From: Thalassotalea ponticola
GTDB taxonomy: Bacteria > Pseudomonadota > Gammaproteobacteria > Enterobacterales > Alteromonadaceae
Reading direction: 5' to 3'
DNA length: 64,000 nucleotides
Assembly: GCF_041379045.1 (NCBI RefSeq)
Contig: NZ_CP166871.1
Coordinates: forward strand, 1 to 64,000
In this document: positions 13,835 through 23,360 of the stretch, in pieces
How the letters are laid out: each line of letters begins with the position of its first letter
Numbering within the stretch: the stretch's first letter is position 1
The notes under the pieces: model-generated
Told to the model about the DNA's origin: nothing
Databases searched by the model: none
Seen by the model: only the letters and a program-made list of their open reading frames with translations
Program-made: the position numbers and the translations under genes

Positions 13835-13850
13835 GCACTTACTTTGTTTT

Positions 13851-13876
13851 AAAAAGGCGCCTTATGGCGCCTTTTT
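13851..13876 (+). terminator. Terminator of the atp operon
   Basis: AAAAAGGCGCC and GGCGCCTTTTT form a perfect stem with a TTAT loop and end in a T-run. This is a strong Rho-independent terminator, possibly bidirectional. Confidence 0.93.
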
Positions 13877-13942
13877 GTTTTGGTTGTGTTAGTGAACAGA
13901 TGCTTAGTTAGTATACAAGCTAGTTCGTTAACATCTATATCA

Positions 13943-15388
13943 CTAGCGATGCTTTTGCTGTGGTCTGTGCTGGCGCTGTTGAGGCGCTCTGGGTTGTGAT
14001 CTGGGTTGCGTTCTCGGCTGCACGGTGCGCTTTGGTGCTACAGTCGGTGTCACTTTAGGCGCATGTGTCTTTCTTGGTTGAATCGCATTTTGTTTTGTTC
14101 TGTGGTCAGCCTTAACTCGCATTGGTTGGTTCGCGTTGACCGACTGCGCGTTTACCGGAAGCACCGATGATTGACCACGTTGCTCAGTTCGACTCGGCTT
14201 GTAAACTCGTTGCTGTTTTGTCGCTTGTTTTAGCGAGTTTGGCGTTACTGGCTGGGCAGACGCATTGACCCGAGTTGTGTTGCCATCGAGAGCTCTTTGC
14301 TTGTTCGAGTAACGTTTTTCTGAATGCTTGTCTTTAGTCCGATCTCTTGGACGCTGTTGCTTTACCTCAGACGCGCGTTGGGCATTTGCGCGTATGCGTT
14401 GCTTGTCTGCTTGATGATGCGATGCAGGTTTCGCCGTATATCGATCGTGTTTTCTTATTGCAGCGTCCTTTATCGCATGGCGCTTGTGCACATTAGGCTG
14501 ATAGGCAACACCGCGACGATGTTGGTTATTGTGCTTCCAGCGGTGGTAATTTCCCTTGGAAATATTCGCATGGCGATAATAACCACTGCTACTGTGTGCT
14601 TTGCGCTTGTAGTATTTATGATGGCGCTTGTAGTAATGGCGATAATAGTGTGAGTGATGTGTGTGATGGCGCACAATGACGTGGTGCAAATTCCAGTGTA
14701 GGCCAAAGATAAACCACCCTTCTGCTATGTGTACCGCCGGCGACCAATAAAATGGTGAATAATGGTGCACTAAGTGACTGGCGTGATGATGCCAATAAAC
14801 CGGTGGATAATGCGGCCAATGCCAATTGCCGTAGATTACTCGCGTATCGTAATAGGGTACGTAAACAATCTGTTGTTCGACCGGTTCAATGATAATGGTT
14901 TTCCCGCTTTGACTGATTCGCATGTTATCCATATCATTGATTGTTCCAGCGTCTATTGCTCGCTGGCGCAAGCGCTGAACGGCGGCTAACACGTCAGCTT
15001 CCGATGCTAAAAAGGCATTACCGAGCTGCTCTGTCCACGCTAATTGTTCACTTAAACGACGCAATACGTCGGCAAATGGCATTAACGCAATAACGCTTGG
15101 ATCCCATTGTTGTTGTTCCCCTTTATCGATTAACTGCTGATTCGTTAAGTTGGGGTTAGCGCGAACAAAACGCTCTGCTTGAATGACTTCAATGGGATAG
15201 GTCGCTGCAACCAAAATATGGGTTAGCACACTGTCAGGATACAGTGCTATTGGGGCTAACATCTGCTCTAGTTCAGCTTGACTGTATGGTTGGTAAGCGA
15301 CTTCTTGTTCGCTTGCGCTCGCTATTTGTACCGACAATAACAGGGTTAATAGCAAGGCACTTGAATAGCCAATAATCACGCGTAACAT
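13943..15388 (-). CDS. DUF3300 family secreted protein, His/Arg-rich C-terminus
   Basis: About 481 residues. A signal peptide (LLLTLLLSVQIASA) precedes the conserved DUF3300 domain, residues about 30-200, with LAPIALYPDSVLTHILVAATYP, WDPSVIALMPFADVL and IVYVPYYDTRVIYG. After it comes a low-complexity tail, first rich in His/Tyr/Trp, then in Lys/Arg/Gln with PQPR-type repeats. Such a tail could bind nucleic acid, metals or cell wall, but the function of the family is unknown to me. I choose the ATG at 15388 over the upstream GTG because GAAGGAG lies six bases before it. A TGAACG tandem repeat lies 54-70 bp upstream. Confidence 0.85.
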   Translation of the reverse strand: MLRVIIGYSSALLLTLLLSVQIASASEQEVAYQPYSQAELEQMLAPIALYPDSVLTHILVAATYPIEVIQAERFVRANPNLTNQQLIDKGEQQQWDPSVIALMPFADVLRRLSEQLAWTEQLGNAFLASEADVLAAVQRLRQRAIDAGTINDMDNMRISQSGKTIIIEPVEQQIVYVPYYDTRVIYGNWHWPHYPPVYWHHHASHLVHHYSPFYWSPAVHIAEGWFIFGLHWNLHHVIVRHHTHHSHYYRHYYKRHHKYYKRKAHSSSGYYRHANISKGNYHRWKHNNQHRRGVAYQPNVHKRHAIKDAAIRKHDRYTAKPASHHQADKQRIRANAQRASEVKQQRPRDRTKDKHSEKRYSNKQRALDGNTTRVNASAQPVTPNSLKQATKQQRVYKPSRTEQRGQSSVLPVNAQSVNANQPMRVKADHRTKQNAIQPRKTHAPKVTPTVAPKRTVQPRTQPRSQPRAPQQRQHRPQQKHR

Positions 15389-15441
15389 GATGGACTCCTT
15401 CGCTTTTTGATATTCTACCACTAAGTATATAAAACGGTAGC

Positions 15442-15458
15442 TGAACGCAATATGAACG
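15442..15458. promoter_or_regulatory. TGAACG tandem repeat, 11-bp period, upstream of the DUF3300 gene
   Basis: TGAACG at 15442-15447 recurs at 15453-15458, an 11-bp period typical of OmpR/PhoB-family response-regulator sites. The same element occurs twice upstream of the PepSY/two-component operon at 18.9 kb, so this gene may belong to that regulon. Confidence 0.5.
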
Positions 15459-15570
15459 ATAATATCGATAACTTGAGTGAGTATTGGTAACGGTTAGTGA
15501 ACAAACGAAAGTCTGTGCGAGTTTGATTAACGGATGCTTTTATAGAGACCACACGAGTATCTCAAATACA

Positions 15571-15600
15571 AAAAAGCCTCGCATCTAAGCAAGGCTTTTG
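15571..15600 (-). terminator. Hairpin terminator of the PEP-CTERM gene
   Basis: On the minus strand AAAAGCCTTGC and GCGAGGCTTTTTT form a stem ending in a T-run, 31 bp past the stop codon of the PEP-CTERM gene. Confidence 0.8.
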
Positions 15601-15630
15601 TCAGAGATTAGCAATGAAACTAAGCAGAAA

Positions 15631-16257
15631 CTAGGCGGTTCTGCGTTTGAACGCAAAGCCCATTAATGCCAACGCTAAAATGGCCAAGCTTTGTGGCTCT
15701 GGAACTTGGGCAAAAATGGTTACATCGTTTGCGCCGACTTGTATCGTACTGCCGTCTTTACCCACCGCATAAATGGTCAAATCAAAGCCGATAAACTGAT
15801 TGGAGTTGACGTACATGCCGAAGTAATCGGTGCCACCCTCATTGAAATCGTTTGCCGAGTACACGGTGTCTTCACCGCTAGTGAAGTAGAACGCAAACAC
15901 TGGCAGGCTATCACTGATATCAAAACTGCCCGCGTAGGTCATTACCATGTTGTTTTCGAAGTCAAACACCACACTTGACGTTTGGCCTTCGACGAATGTT
16001 GAATTAAAGATAGATAGCATGCCGGTTAAATTGCCGTCACTATCCATAAAGGCCATGCCAAAATCGGTTGATTCGATGTCGCCATAGACAAACTCTAATT
16101 GCATCAAAGAGTCATCATTAACACCGTCAGTGTCAATGGTGGTCCAATACTGAGCACCCGATTCTTCATTGCCGTCAATGCTGTCAGGTATTTCCGGCAT
16201 GTTATTGGCAAATGCCATAGCGGGTAGAAACATCAGAATTGCTAATAGTTTTTTCAT
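15631..16257 (-). CDS. PEP-CTERM sorting domain-containing protein
   Basis: A 208-residue exported protein. It has an N-terminal signal peptide (MKKLLAILMFLPAMAFA), an acidic beta-rich middle of unknown function, and a C-terminal tripartite signal VPEPQSLAILALALMGFAFKRR: the PEP motif, a hydrophobic helix and basic residues. Proteins with this tail are processed by an exosortase and are usually linked to exopolysaccharide production. No exosortase gene is in the window. It has its own terminator and appears monocistronic. Confidence 0.88.
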   Translation of the reverse strand: MKKLLAILMFLPAMAFANNMPEIPDSIDGNEESGAQYWTTIDTDGVNDDSLMQLEFVYGDIESTDFGMAFMDSDGNLTGMLSIFNSTFVEGQTSSVVFDFENNMVMTYAGSFDISDSLPVFAFYFTSGEDTVYSANDFNEGGTDYFGMYVNSNQFIGFDLTIYAVGKDGSTIQVGANDVTIFAQVPEPQSLAILALALMGFAFKRRTA

Positions 16258-16423
16258 TAAAGCTTCCTCGATTAGTATTTTTCTTGATTAATCAAGTCAG
16301 AAGGAAGCAAAAAACATACCACTATAATAAAATCAATAACTTACGTTTAATTGTTTTATTATTTGTAAAGAAATCAGACAGTTGTAGAGTGATGGTTTAG
16401 GTGTCATTGTTTACTGAGCACAG

Positions 16424-17755
16424 TTAGGACGAAAGCCTTATGGTAAACTTGGCTCCACCTAGAGCGTTACTGCGAGTAATGGTTAAATCACCACCGTAAC
16501 TGTCGACTAAGTCGCGAACGATAGCCAAGCCCACGCCGTGACCCGATTGATAGGTGTCAGCTCTTATACCGCGCTCAAAAATAGCTTGTCGCATAGGCTC
16601 ATCAATACCTGGACCGTCGTCTTCGATGGTCAGTTTCATGCCTTGTTGGTCAACGAGAGAAATAAGTACCTGTTTATTAGCCGCTTTACACGCGTTATCT
16701 AGCACATTGCCAATGATTTCCAATAAATCGCGCTGCTCGCCCTTAAACATAAGTCGTTCATTAACAGCGGTGTTTATTTGCAACTGCTTATCGGCGTAGA
16801 TTTTATTCATGGTACGTACCAGCTGTTGCACTGAGTCAGCAATATTTACCCCAACATGCCAACTCATTTGCCCGCCACTTTGTGCGCGTTTTAGCTGATG
16901 TTCAATAATATCGGCCATGGTGGTGAGTTGTTTGTTGGCGCTGGTGTCTATGGATTTGTTGGTAGACAACACAGCAAGCGGCGTTTTTAAGCTGTGTGCT
17001 AGGTCGGATAGCGCATTGGCAAAGCGCTTCTGTTGATGTTGCAAACTATTGATTAAGCTATTGAGTTGATTAGCCAACTGTTGCAGTTCAATGGGGTAGT
17101 TTTGACCCAGTTGGCTCTGCTCTCTCTGCTCTACTTTGCCTACTTCACGCTGCAGGCGAGCAACCGGCGATAGTGCCCATTTTAAATAGATAAACTGTAA
17201 TACCAATAAAATAGCTAGTGCTATTGCTCCCCACAGCAATAGCGTATTTTGAAATTGCTGTAAGCGCTGTTGTAAGGTGGTTAAGTCTTTTAGTACATGG
17301 ACGGTAAACTGAAAACTGGTATCTGCAGCGACAAAACTCACGGTAAAACTGTGGCTTCGATGCAATCGGCCTTGATAGTTAAATTGACTGAACTGGCTTT
17401 GTCCCAGTGCTGGTGCTGGTAACTGTTCGACAAACTCGCTAGAGAGCAAAGATTGCGATTGCCACAATATACTTTGGTCTTGGGTAATAACCGCATATTG
17501 GCCGGAGTCAATCAAATTAAAGTTGGGATCGGCCAGTTGTGAGGGCATAAATAAGTTTTGTTGTTCGACTTCGGCAACCGCTAAAATACCGTAGTTTAGT
17601 GCCATTAATTCATCGTCACTGGCTTGTAACAACTGCTGGTGCATGACTTTATTTAACAGCCAGGCCAGGCTTGGTATCACCACCAACACGAGCAGTACCG
17701 CCGACATCAACACTCTAGCCGACAGCGATTGTAAATAATTACGACGACTAGCCAT
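16424..17755 (-). CDS. Sensor histidine kinase, PhoQ-like
   Basis: 443 residues. It has two membrane helices (about 16-36 and 171-190) flanking a periplasmic sensor region of about 130 residues. Then come HAMP-like sequence, the phosphoacceptor box ALSDLAHSLKTPLAVLST (His254) and an ATP-binding domain with NVLDNACKAA, DDGPGIDEP and GHGVGLAIVRDLV. The SLKTPLAVL form of the H-box is that of PhoQ-type kinases. It overlaps the response-regulator gene by 8 bp, so the two are translationally coupled. The stimulus cannot be read from the sequence. Confidence 0.93.
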   Translation of the reverse strand: MASRRNYLQSLSARVLMSAVLLVLVVIPSLAWLLNKVMHQQLLQASDDELMALNYGILAVAEVEQQNLFMPSQLADPNFNLIDSGQYAVITQDQSILWQSQSLLSSEFVEQLPAPALGQSQFSQFNYQGRLHRSHSFTVSFVAADTSFQFTVHVLKDLTTLQQRLQQFQNTLLLWGAIALAILLVLQFIYLKWALSPVARLQREVGKVEQREQSQLGQNYPIELQQLANQLNSLINSLQHQQKRFANALSDLAHSLKTPLAVLSTNKSIDTSANKQLTTMADIIEHQLKRAQSGGQMSWHVGVNIADSVQQLVRTMNKIYADKQLQINTAVNERLMFKGEQRDLLEIIGNVLDNACKAANKQVLISLVDQQGMKLTIEDDGPGIDEPMRQAIFERGIRADTYQSGHGVGLAIVRDLVDSYGGDLTITRSNALGGAKFTIRLSS

Positions 17756-18437
17756 TGCTGTCCTTGTTTAGGTTAACTAACCGATAACCTTGACCGCGCA
17801 AGGTTTCGATAAAGCCATAGCCGTTATCTGGATCGAGTTTTTTGCGCAAACGGCGAATAAATACTTCGATCACGTTTGAGTCCAGATCAAAGTCTTCGTT
17901 GTAGATGTGTTCGGTTAATTGGCTTTTTGAGTTGACTTCGCCAAGGTGCATTAACATGTATTCAATTAGGCGGTATTCACTACTGCTTAAACTGACAACG
18001 TTGCCGTTCACCGACACTTGCTGCGATTTGGTGTTGATACTCAATGGACCGTTATTAATCACCGGACTGGCTTGGCCAACACTGCGGCGAATAAGGGCGT
18101 TGAGGCGAGCTAATAACTCTTCGGTAACAAACGGCTTAGCTAGGTAGTCGTCAGCGCCTGCGTCCAAGCCTGCAACTCTATCCTGCCAGTGATCACGGGC
18201 TGTGAGCACCAGTATTGGAAAGTTGATTTGCTGTTTGCGCAGAGTTTGGATCAGGGTTATTCCGTCAATATACGGTAAACCAACGTCGACTATCGCTGCG
18301 TCATACGGGTATTCGCACGCTTGAAATAAGCCGGTTTTACCATCGTCAGCGACATCGACGCTAAAACCTGATGATTGCAGGTGCTGCGCCAGTTGTTGTT
18401 GCAATTGAGGGTCGTCTTCAACTAATAATAAGCGCAT
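17748..18437 (-). CDS. Response regulator, OmpR/PhoB family
   Basis: 229 residues. The receiver domain has the acidic pocket EDD (residues 7-9), phosphoacceptor Asp51 in AAIVDVGLPYIDG, and the conserved Lys in DDYLAKPF. The winged-helix DNA-binding domain includes NVIEVFIRRLRKKL and ETLRGQGYRL. It lies between the PepSY gene (3 bp apart) and the kinase. Tandem TGAAC sites in the operon's upstream region are its likely binding sites, suggesting autoregulation. Confidence 0.95.
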   Translation of the reverse strand: MRLLLVEDDPQLQQQLAQHLQSSGFSVDVADDGKTGLFQACEYPYDAAIVDVGLPYIDGITLIQTLRKQQINFPILVLTARDHWQDRVAGLDAGADDYLAKPFVTEELLARLNALIRRSVGQASPVINNGPLSINTKSQQVSVNGNVVSLSSSEYRLIEYMLMHLGEVNSKSQLTEHIYNEDFDLDSNVIEVFIRRLRKKLDPDNGYGFIETLRGQGYRLVNLNKDSNG

Positions 18438-18440
18438 AAA

Positions 18441-18725
18441 TTACCTCGAGGCCTTGCCCGTATATGCGTCAACCGTGACATATATCACATGACCTTTTGC
18501 CGTTAGCAACTTTACTCGAAACGCTTCGCCATTGAGGTTTTGCACACCGAGGACTTTACCGCCAAAACGTTTTTTCGCAATTTTTGCCGCTTGTTGCTTG
18601 GAGGTGATTTTTTTGCTATTCGCCTTTACTGGCGTATACCTATTGTTATCTATTTTGCTTTGCGCTGGCGCTACTGCCATTGCGTTTGCCAATAGTAAAA
18701 CAAGGCTCAACAATAAAAATTTCAT
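18441..18725 (-). CDS. Small secreted PepSY-domain protein
   Basis: A 94-residue protein: a signal peptide (LLLSLVLLLANAMAVAPAQS), then one PepSY domain with ITSKQQAAKIAKKRFGGKVLGVQNLNG and VTVDAYTGKASR. PepSY domains are thought to restrain peptidases or act as periplasmic sensors. Its place as first gene of an operon with a response regulator and PhoQ-like kinase is a recurrent arrangement and suggests it modulates the kinase. Confidence 0.85.
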   Translation of the reverse strand: MKFLLLSLVLLLANAMAVAPAQSKIDNNRYTPVKANSKKITSKQQAAKIAKKRFGGKVLGVQNLNGEAFRVKLLTAKGHVIYVTVDAYTGKASR

Positions 18726-18890
18726 TCGGTATACCTTTTTGACCCAGTAAAAACTGGCATAGTGTTGGTGGCTATGCCGTTGACACCCTTAGTTTAAAAT
18801 ATGCTGAGAGTTTAATAAACCTTTAGATTACATGGCGTTGTGAAGTTAACTCAGTTAGCTATTGATTGTTGAGTAGAATAACTATTGCAA

Positions 18891-18940
18891 GCTGAACGCC
18901 AGCTGAATAAAACCCAAGTTTGCGTTCAGCTTCAGTTCAG
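18891..18940. promoter_or_regulatory. Paired tandem TGAAC sites between two divergent genes
   Basis: TGAACG (18893) and TGAATA (18904) are 11 bp apart on the plus strand. On the minus strand 18922-18940 reads TGAACT and TGAACG, again with an 11-bp period. GCTGAACGC (18891-18899) and GCGTTCAGC (18922-18930) are perfect inverted arms. The region lies between the PepSY/regulator operon (left) and the anchored-protein gene (right), so one regulator could serve both. Confidence 0.55.
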
Positions 18941-18991
18941 TAACATTGCTGTTTAATGGTTGTATCAAGGTTAAATATCCCCGAGGTGATT

Positions 18992-19882
18992 ATGACTCTA
19001 TACACACAACCATCCGCGAGTAAGAACGGACCACAACCGATGTCGACAACAGAGTACTTTTTTGTGGTTTTATTAAAATTACTACTGGTATTGGCATTGC
19101 TCAATGTCGGTTTGATAGTAAATAATGCGTTGGCAGCGGAGCCTGCGCCACAAACGGAGCAGCCGAGCAAGCTGGGGTATTCGGTGTCGGGCTACAGCCG
19201 CGATATGAACACATCTGATCGCCATACCATTTTACAACAAAGCAAATCTAAGGTTGCTAAATTAGCTGCGCGCTCACACAGTCAGCCCGCTTCACTAAAT
19301 ACCAGCTCGGCTAGTCAGCAGCAAATGAGCCAACCGCAGTCGACGGTGAGTTATCATCACCCATACCAAAGCTTTGTTATTTATGAGGGTTACAGCGAAT
19401 TATACGATGATGATGACTTTGATGGTTATTACCGCAGTTTTTCAGTCATTTTTGATGCCGATATTACTTCGGGAAGTGCCGATCAAACGGCAACGGTGTA
19501 CGCAGTGATTTTTATCCGCAAGCGCTATGGCGACTGGCAGCAGTTGTATGTTACCGATGATTTTTTATTAGTTGGTGACAGCAGCGAGGACACATACGAA
19601 GTTTATACAGAGCTGGATTACGGCTATTCGCCAAATGACTACGACATTCTTATTGAGTTGTACGACAGTTATTATGGCGACTTTGTTGCCAGTTATGGTA
19701 GTGACGATAGCGATTATTTGTATGCGTTGCCGTTAGAGAGTAGCGATTACGATTATATTGAAGACGACTATATCGAGGGTGACTATGGTGTGCATATCCA
19801 CGCCGGCAGCAGTTCTTTGGGGCTGTTATTGGTCGGGTTCGCTGTACTCATAGCTCGTAATAATAAAGTGTTTAGACGCTAG
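18992..19882 (+). CDS. Probable choice-of-anchor H family surface protein
   Basis: About 296 residues. A membrane/signal segment (FFVVLLKLLLVLALLNVGLIV) is followed by a low-complexity linker. The beta-rich acidic domain contains ELYDDDDFDGYYRSFSVIF, TATVYAVIFIRKRYGDW, YEVYTELDYGYSPNDYDI and LIELYD, a pattern I associate with the choice-of-anchor H family. A C-terminal anchor GSSSLGLLLVGFAVLIARNNKVFRR resembles GlyGly-CTERM signals processed by rhombosortase. I place the start at 18992, with GAGGTGAT in front, rather than the GTG/ATG region 36 bases earlier. The function is unknown. Confidence 0.65.
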   Translation: MTLYTQPSASKNGPQPMSTTEYFFVVLLKLLLVLALLNVGLIVNNALAAEPAPQTEQPSKLGYSVSGYSRDMNTSDRHTILQQSKSKVAKLAARSHSQPASLNTSSASQQQMSQPQSTVSYHHPYQSFVIYEGYSELYDDDDFDGYYRSFSVIFDADITSGSADQTATVYAVIFIRKRYGDWQQLYVTDDFLLVGDSSEDTYEVYTELDYGYSPNDYDILIELYDSYYGDFVASYGSDDSDYLYALPLESSDYDYIEDDYIEGDYGVHIHAGSSSLGLLLVGFAVLIARNNKVFRR

Positions 19883-19968
19883 AGTCTGTTGCTGTTTGAG
19901 GTAGATATTATCTGCTCTGAAGAGTAAAATAGGCGGCAGTTATAACAATACAATAAATGGATTAGTTA

Positions 19969-21333
19969 ATGTCTCTTTCAGTTGTCATCTTAGCTGCGGG
20001 TAAAGGTACCCGTATGCGCTCCGCCCTACCTAAAGTACTGCACAAAGTTGCTCACCAACCTATGGTGCAACACGTTATTGATTCAGCGCGTGCGGTAAAC
20101 GCTGATAATATTTACCTAGTCTACGGCTTTGGTGGCGATATTCTTAAAGCGCAAATCAGCGGTGACGACTTAACATTTGTTGAGCAAACCGAGCAACTTG
20201 GTACCGGTCATGCGGTTGATATGGCAAGTGGGCATATCAAAGATGATGAAGACGTATTGGTATTGTACGGCGATGTGCCGTTAACTAAGGAGTCAACTTT
20301 AGAGAAGTTGATAGCAGCAAAACCTGAAAGCGGTATGGGCCTGCTTACCGTTAAACTACAAAACCCGACAGGTTATGGCAGAATCGTGCGCAGCAATGGT
20401 GAGGTAGTTGGTATTGTTGAACAAAAAGATGCATCAGCTGAGCAATTGCTTATCGATGAGTGTAACACTGGTATTTTGTTAGCTAACGGTGGCGATTTAA
20501 AACGCTGGTTAGGTAATTTGTCAAACGACAACGCCCAAGGTGAATATTACTTAACCGATATCATTGCCATGGCCCATGCTGAAGGTAAAGCCATTGCAAC
20601 GGCGCATCCTGATACTGAAATTGAAGTGGAAGGTGCCAATAACCGTGTACAACTGGCTAACCTTGAGCGAGCTTATCAACAGCGTCAAGCCGAGCAACTG
20701 ATGATTGCCGGCGCAAGTTTGCGTGATCCGAGTCGCATTGATGTGCGCGGTACACTCACCGTTGGTAGTGAAGTAGAGATAGACGTTAATTGTATATTTG
20801 AGGGTAAGGTTACCCTAGAAGACAACGTTACGATTGGTGCCAATAGCATTATCATTAATTCACACATTAAAGCGGGCGCGGTTATTAAGGCCAACACCAT
20901 AGTTGAAGATGCTGTTATTGGTGAAGGCTGTTCAGCGGGACCATTTGCGCGAATCCGCCCTGGTAGCGAAATGAAGCCAGACTCACACGTTGGTAACTTT
21001 GTTGAAATGAAGAAAACCGTGCTGGGTGAAGGTTCTAAAGCTGGCCATTTAACTTACTTGGGTGACACCGAAGTGGGCAAAGGGGTTAACATTGGCGCCG
21101 GGACCATTACCTGTAATTACGACGGTGTTAATAAGTCAAAAACCATTATTAAAGATGGCGCCTTTATTGGTTCAAATGCCTCTCTTGTGGCACCAGTAAC
21201 AATAGGTGAAATGGCAACCACAGGCGCCGGTTCAACAATTGTTAAAGATGTTGAAGATGACACCTTAGCAGTGGCTCGCGCAAAGCAACGCAATATCAGC
21301 GGTTGGGCACGCCCCACTAAAAAAGACAAATAA
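19969..21333 (+). CDS. glmU: Bifunctional GlmU (UDP-GlcNAc synthesis)
   Basis: 454 residues. The N-terminal uridylyltransferase domain has [18 protein letters not shown]. The C-terminal left-handed beta-helix acetyltransferase domain has hexapeptide repeats and the conserved [20 protein letters not shown] region. It converts glucosamine-1-phosphate to UDP-N-acetylglucosamine for peptidoglycan and lipopolysaccharide. In many gammaproteobacteria glmU directly follows atpC; here 6 kb of envelope genes separate them. A hairpin terminator follows. Confidence 0.98.
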   Translation: MSLSVVILAAGKGTRMRSALPKVLHKVAHQPMVQHVIDSARAVNADNIYLVYGFGGDILKAQISGDDLTFVEQTEQLGTGHAVDMASGHIKDDEDVLVLYGDVPLTKESTLEKLIAAKPESGMGLLTVKLQNPTGYGRIVRSNGEVVGIVEQKDASAEQLLIDECNTGILLANGGDLKRWLGNLSNDNAQGEYYLTDIIAMAHAEGKAIATAHPDTEIEVEGANNRVQLANLERAYQQRQAEQLMIAGASLRDPSRIDVRGTLTVGSEVEIDVNCIFEGKVTLEDNVTIGANSIIINSHIKAGAVIKANTIVEDAVIGEGCSAGPFARIRPGSEMKPDSHVGNFVEMKKTVLGEGSKAGHLTYLGDTEVGKGVNIGAGTITCNYDGVNKSKTIIKDGAFIGSNASLVAPVTIGEMATTGAGSTIVKDVEDDTLAVARAKQRNISGWARPTKKDK

Positions 21334-21360
21334 CACAGTTGTCTATTGAACAAAATTATA

Positions 21361-21385
21361 AAGGGCGCGTAAGCGCCCTTTTCTT
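21361..21385 (+). terminator. Terminator after glmU
   Basis: AAGGGCGC and GCGCCCTT form a stem with a GTAA loop and a following TTCTTT. Confidence 0.85.
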
Positions 21386-21529
21386 TGCCTGCTTGATAAA
21401 AGCGATAGCTATCAAAATAGAAGACATGTTGTCATGTGCCAGTAGAGTAAACTTTGTGGCGAATAAAGCACAATCTGCTATGAGTTAATAATATTAACCA
21501 CATAGATTTACCACAATGAGCGTCTCGCG

Positions 21530-22633
21530 ATGAATGATCAGCAGCAAACAAAAAAGCATAAAAACACTTCTGCTCAATGTCATCATTGCAGTGAACCTAG
21601 CTCAGAACATTACAAGCGAACGGTAGATTGGTTGTTTTGGTTATCACTTATTGGTGTTAGCGTTCTCTTCGTTATTAGCTTGCTACCAGCCATACCTGTC
21701 CCCACTTGGCTTGGAGTTATGGCGGATACCGTTGCTCATATGCTACATGCAATGTGGTGGGGGATAATAATTGGTGCGTTATTTATTGGCGTACTCAGTA
21801 AAGTTCCCCGAGAGTTTATTATGGCAGCACTTGGTACGGGTGGTTCTTTTAATGGCTTACTGCGAGCAACGGCTGCGGGTGTTCTGCTAGATTTGTGTTC
21901 GCACGGTATTTTAATGGTCGCTGCCAAGCTGTATGAACGCGGTGCTAGCATTGGTCAGGTTATCGCCTTTTTACTTGCTAGTCCGTGGAACTCTTTTTCG
22001 TTAACACTTATTTTAATCGGTCTCATTGGTTGGCAATGGACGGTTGTCTTTATTGTCTTATCTATGTTGGTCGCTATTAGCACTGGGTGGGTATTTGAAC
22101 GACTTGTCGCTAATTCTATGTTACCTGCCAATCAAAACCAGCAAGCATTGCCTGAAGGGTTTAAATTTTTTAGCCAAGCTAAAGTGCAATTAGCCAGTAG
22201 CAAGTTTGATCTGCAATTTTTTAAAGAGGTTATTGTATCGGGTATCAGAGACTCAAAAATGGTTGTGCGTTGGTTGCTTTTTGGCATCTTACTTGCCGCT
22301 GTATTAAGAGTGTTGTTTGATCAAGATCAGTTTCAGCAATACTTTGGTCCAACCTTGCTAGGACTTGCCATTACCGTCTTGGTGGCAACGGTTTTAGAAG
22401 TGTGTTCAGAAGGCTCAACGCCTATCGCCGCCGATATTCTGACGCGGGCAAAAGCCCCTGGTAACGGTTTTGCATTTTTAATGTCTGGCGTGGCAACAGA
22501 TTATACCGAAGTCATGGTCCTTAAAGACACGACGAGCAGTTGGCGGATAGCATTGTGTTTACCCTTGATCACGGTACCGCAAGTGGTGCTCGTTGCGTGG
22601 TTGATTAATAAATTCGCTCTGACTCATATATAA
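21530..22633 (+). CDS. Membrane permease, DUF318/ArsP-like
   Basis: A 367-residue protein with about eight membrane helices. An N-terminal cysteine/histidine-rich tail contains CHHCSEPSSEH. Repeated elements LRATAAGVLLDLCSHGILMVAAKLYERG and LEVCSEGSTPIAADILTRAK fit the two-repeat permease family that includes the organoarsenical exporter ArsP. The substrate is uncertain; no ars genes are nearby. A five-codon ORF at 21516 ends across the start codon (CGATGAATG), which could couple translation. Confidence 0.7.
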   Translation: MNDQQQTKKHKNTSAQCHHCSEPSSEHYKRTVDWLFWLSLIGVSVLFVISLLPAIPVPTWLGVMADTVAHMLHAMWWGIIIGALFIGVLSKVPREFIMAALGTGGSFNGLLRATAAGVLLDLCSHGILMVAAKLYERGASIGQVIAFLLASPWNSFSLTLILIGLIGWQWTVVFIVLSMLVAISTGWVFERLVANSMLPANQNQQALPEGFKFFSQAKVQLASSKFDLQFFKEVIVSGIRDSKMVVRWLLFGILLAAVLRVLFDQDQFQQYFGPTLLGLAITVLVATVLEVCSEGSTPIAADILTRAKAPGNGFAFLMSGVATDYTEVMVLKDTTSSWRIALCLPLITVPQVVLVAWLINKFALTHI

Positions 22634-22821
22634 TTTACTCATATTTATCAGCTTGCAATGTAGCAATGGCGACGTTTTTTTGACGTAAACTGTGATTGGT
22701 AGCTCCGCGCAGGCGCGTATCAAGCTTTTATGATATTTCGCCGTGACCGCGTGTGACTGTCGCGGTATGATAACCCGAATTATCTTGCAGCATATGCAGG
22801 GTTCACGTTAGGGAGAGTATT

Positions 22822-23271
22822 ATGGCAATTTGGGTGGATGCGGATGCTTGTCCAGTGGCTATTAAAGATATTTTATTTCGCGCCGCCGAGCGCTGCCAAA
22901 TTACGCTCACGCTCGTGGCAAACCAGTACATTAAAACGCCACCGTCTCAATTTATAAAAAGCATTCAAGTAAGTGCGGGCTTTGATGTTGCCGATAATGA
23001 AATAGTGCGACGGGTAAATGCCAATGACTTAGTGATCACCAGTGATATTCCGCTTGCCGATGAGGTAATTAGTAAAGATGCCAAAGCGCTAAGCCCGCGC
23101 GGCGAGATGTTTACCCAAGCCAATATTAAAAGTCGGTTAAATATGCGTGATTTTATGGACACAATGCGTGCCAGCGGGGTGCAAACGGGTGGTCCTCCTC
23201 CCCTATCCGCCAGCGATAAAAAAGCCTTTGCTGATCATTTAGACCGTTATTTACGGCAAATTCAATCGTAG
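22822..23271 (+). CDS. YaiI/YqxD family protein (DUF188)
   Basis: 149 residues with the family signatures [15 protein letters not shown] at the N-terminus, [12 protein letters not shown] in the middle and [21 protein letters not shown] at the C-terminus. The fold is PIN-like, and a nuclease-type role is suspected from the conserved aspartates but not established. The start follows AGGGAGAGTATT. It appears to be a single-gene unit. Confidence 0.9.
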   Translation: MAIWVDADACPVAIKDILFRAAERCQITLTLVANQYIKTPPSQFIKSIQVSAGFDVADNEIVRRVNANDLVITSDIPLADEVISKDAKALSPRGEMFTQANIKSRLNMRDFMDTMRASGVQTGGPPPLSASDKKAFADHLDRYLRQIQS

Positions 23272-23360
23272 TACCTTACACTGATCTGTATTGCTTAGCT
23301 GTCGTATAAACGGTTAAGCAATTCAATCACCGAAAACAGTGAGCAACAACAGAGCTGAAC

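Noticed and set aside
14324..14653. Plus-strand ORF opposite the DUF3300 gene
   Set aside because: It lies wholly inside the low-complexity tail of a well-supported minus-strand gene and has no ribosome-binding site or family features.
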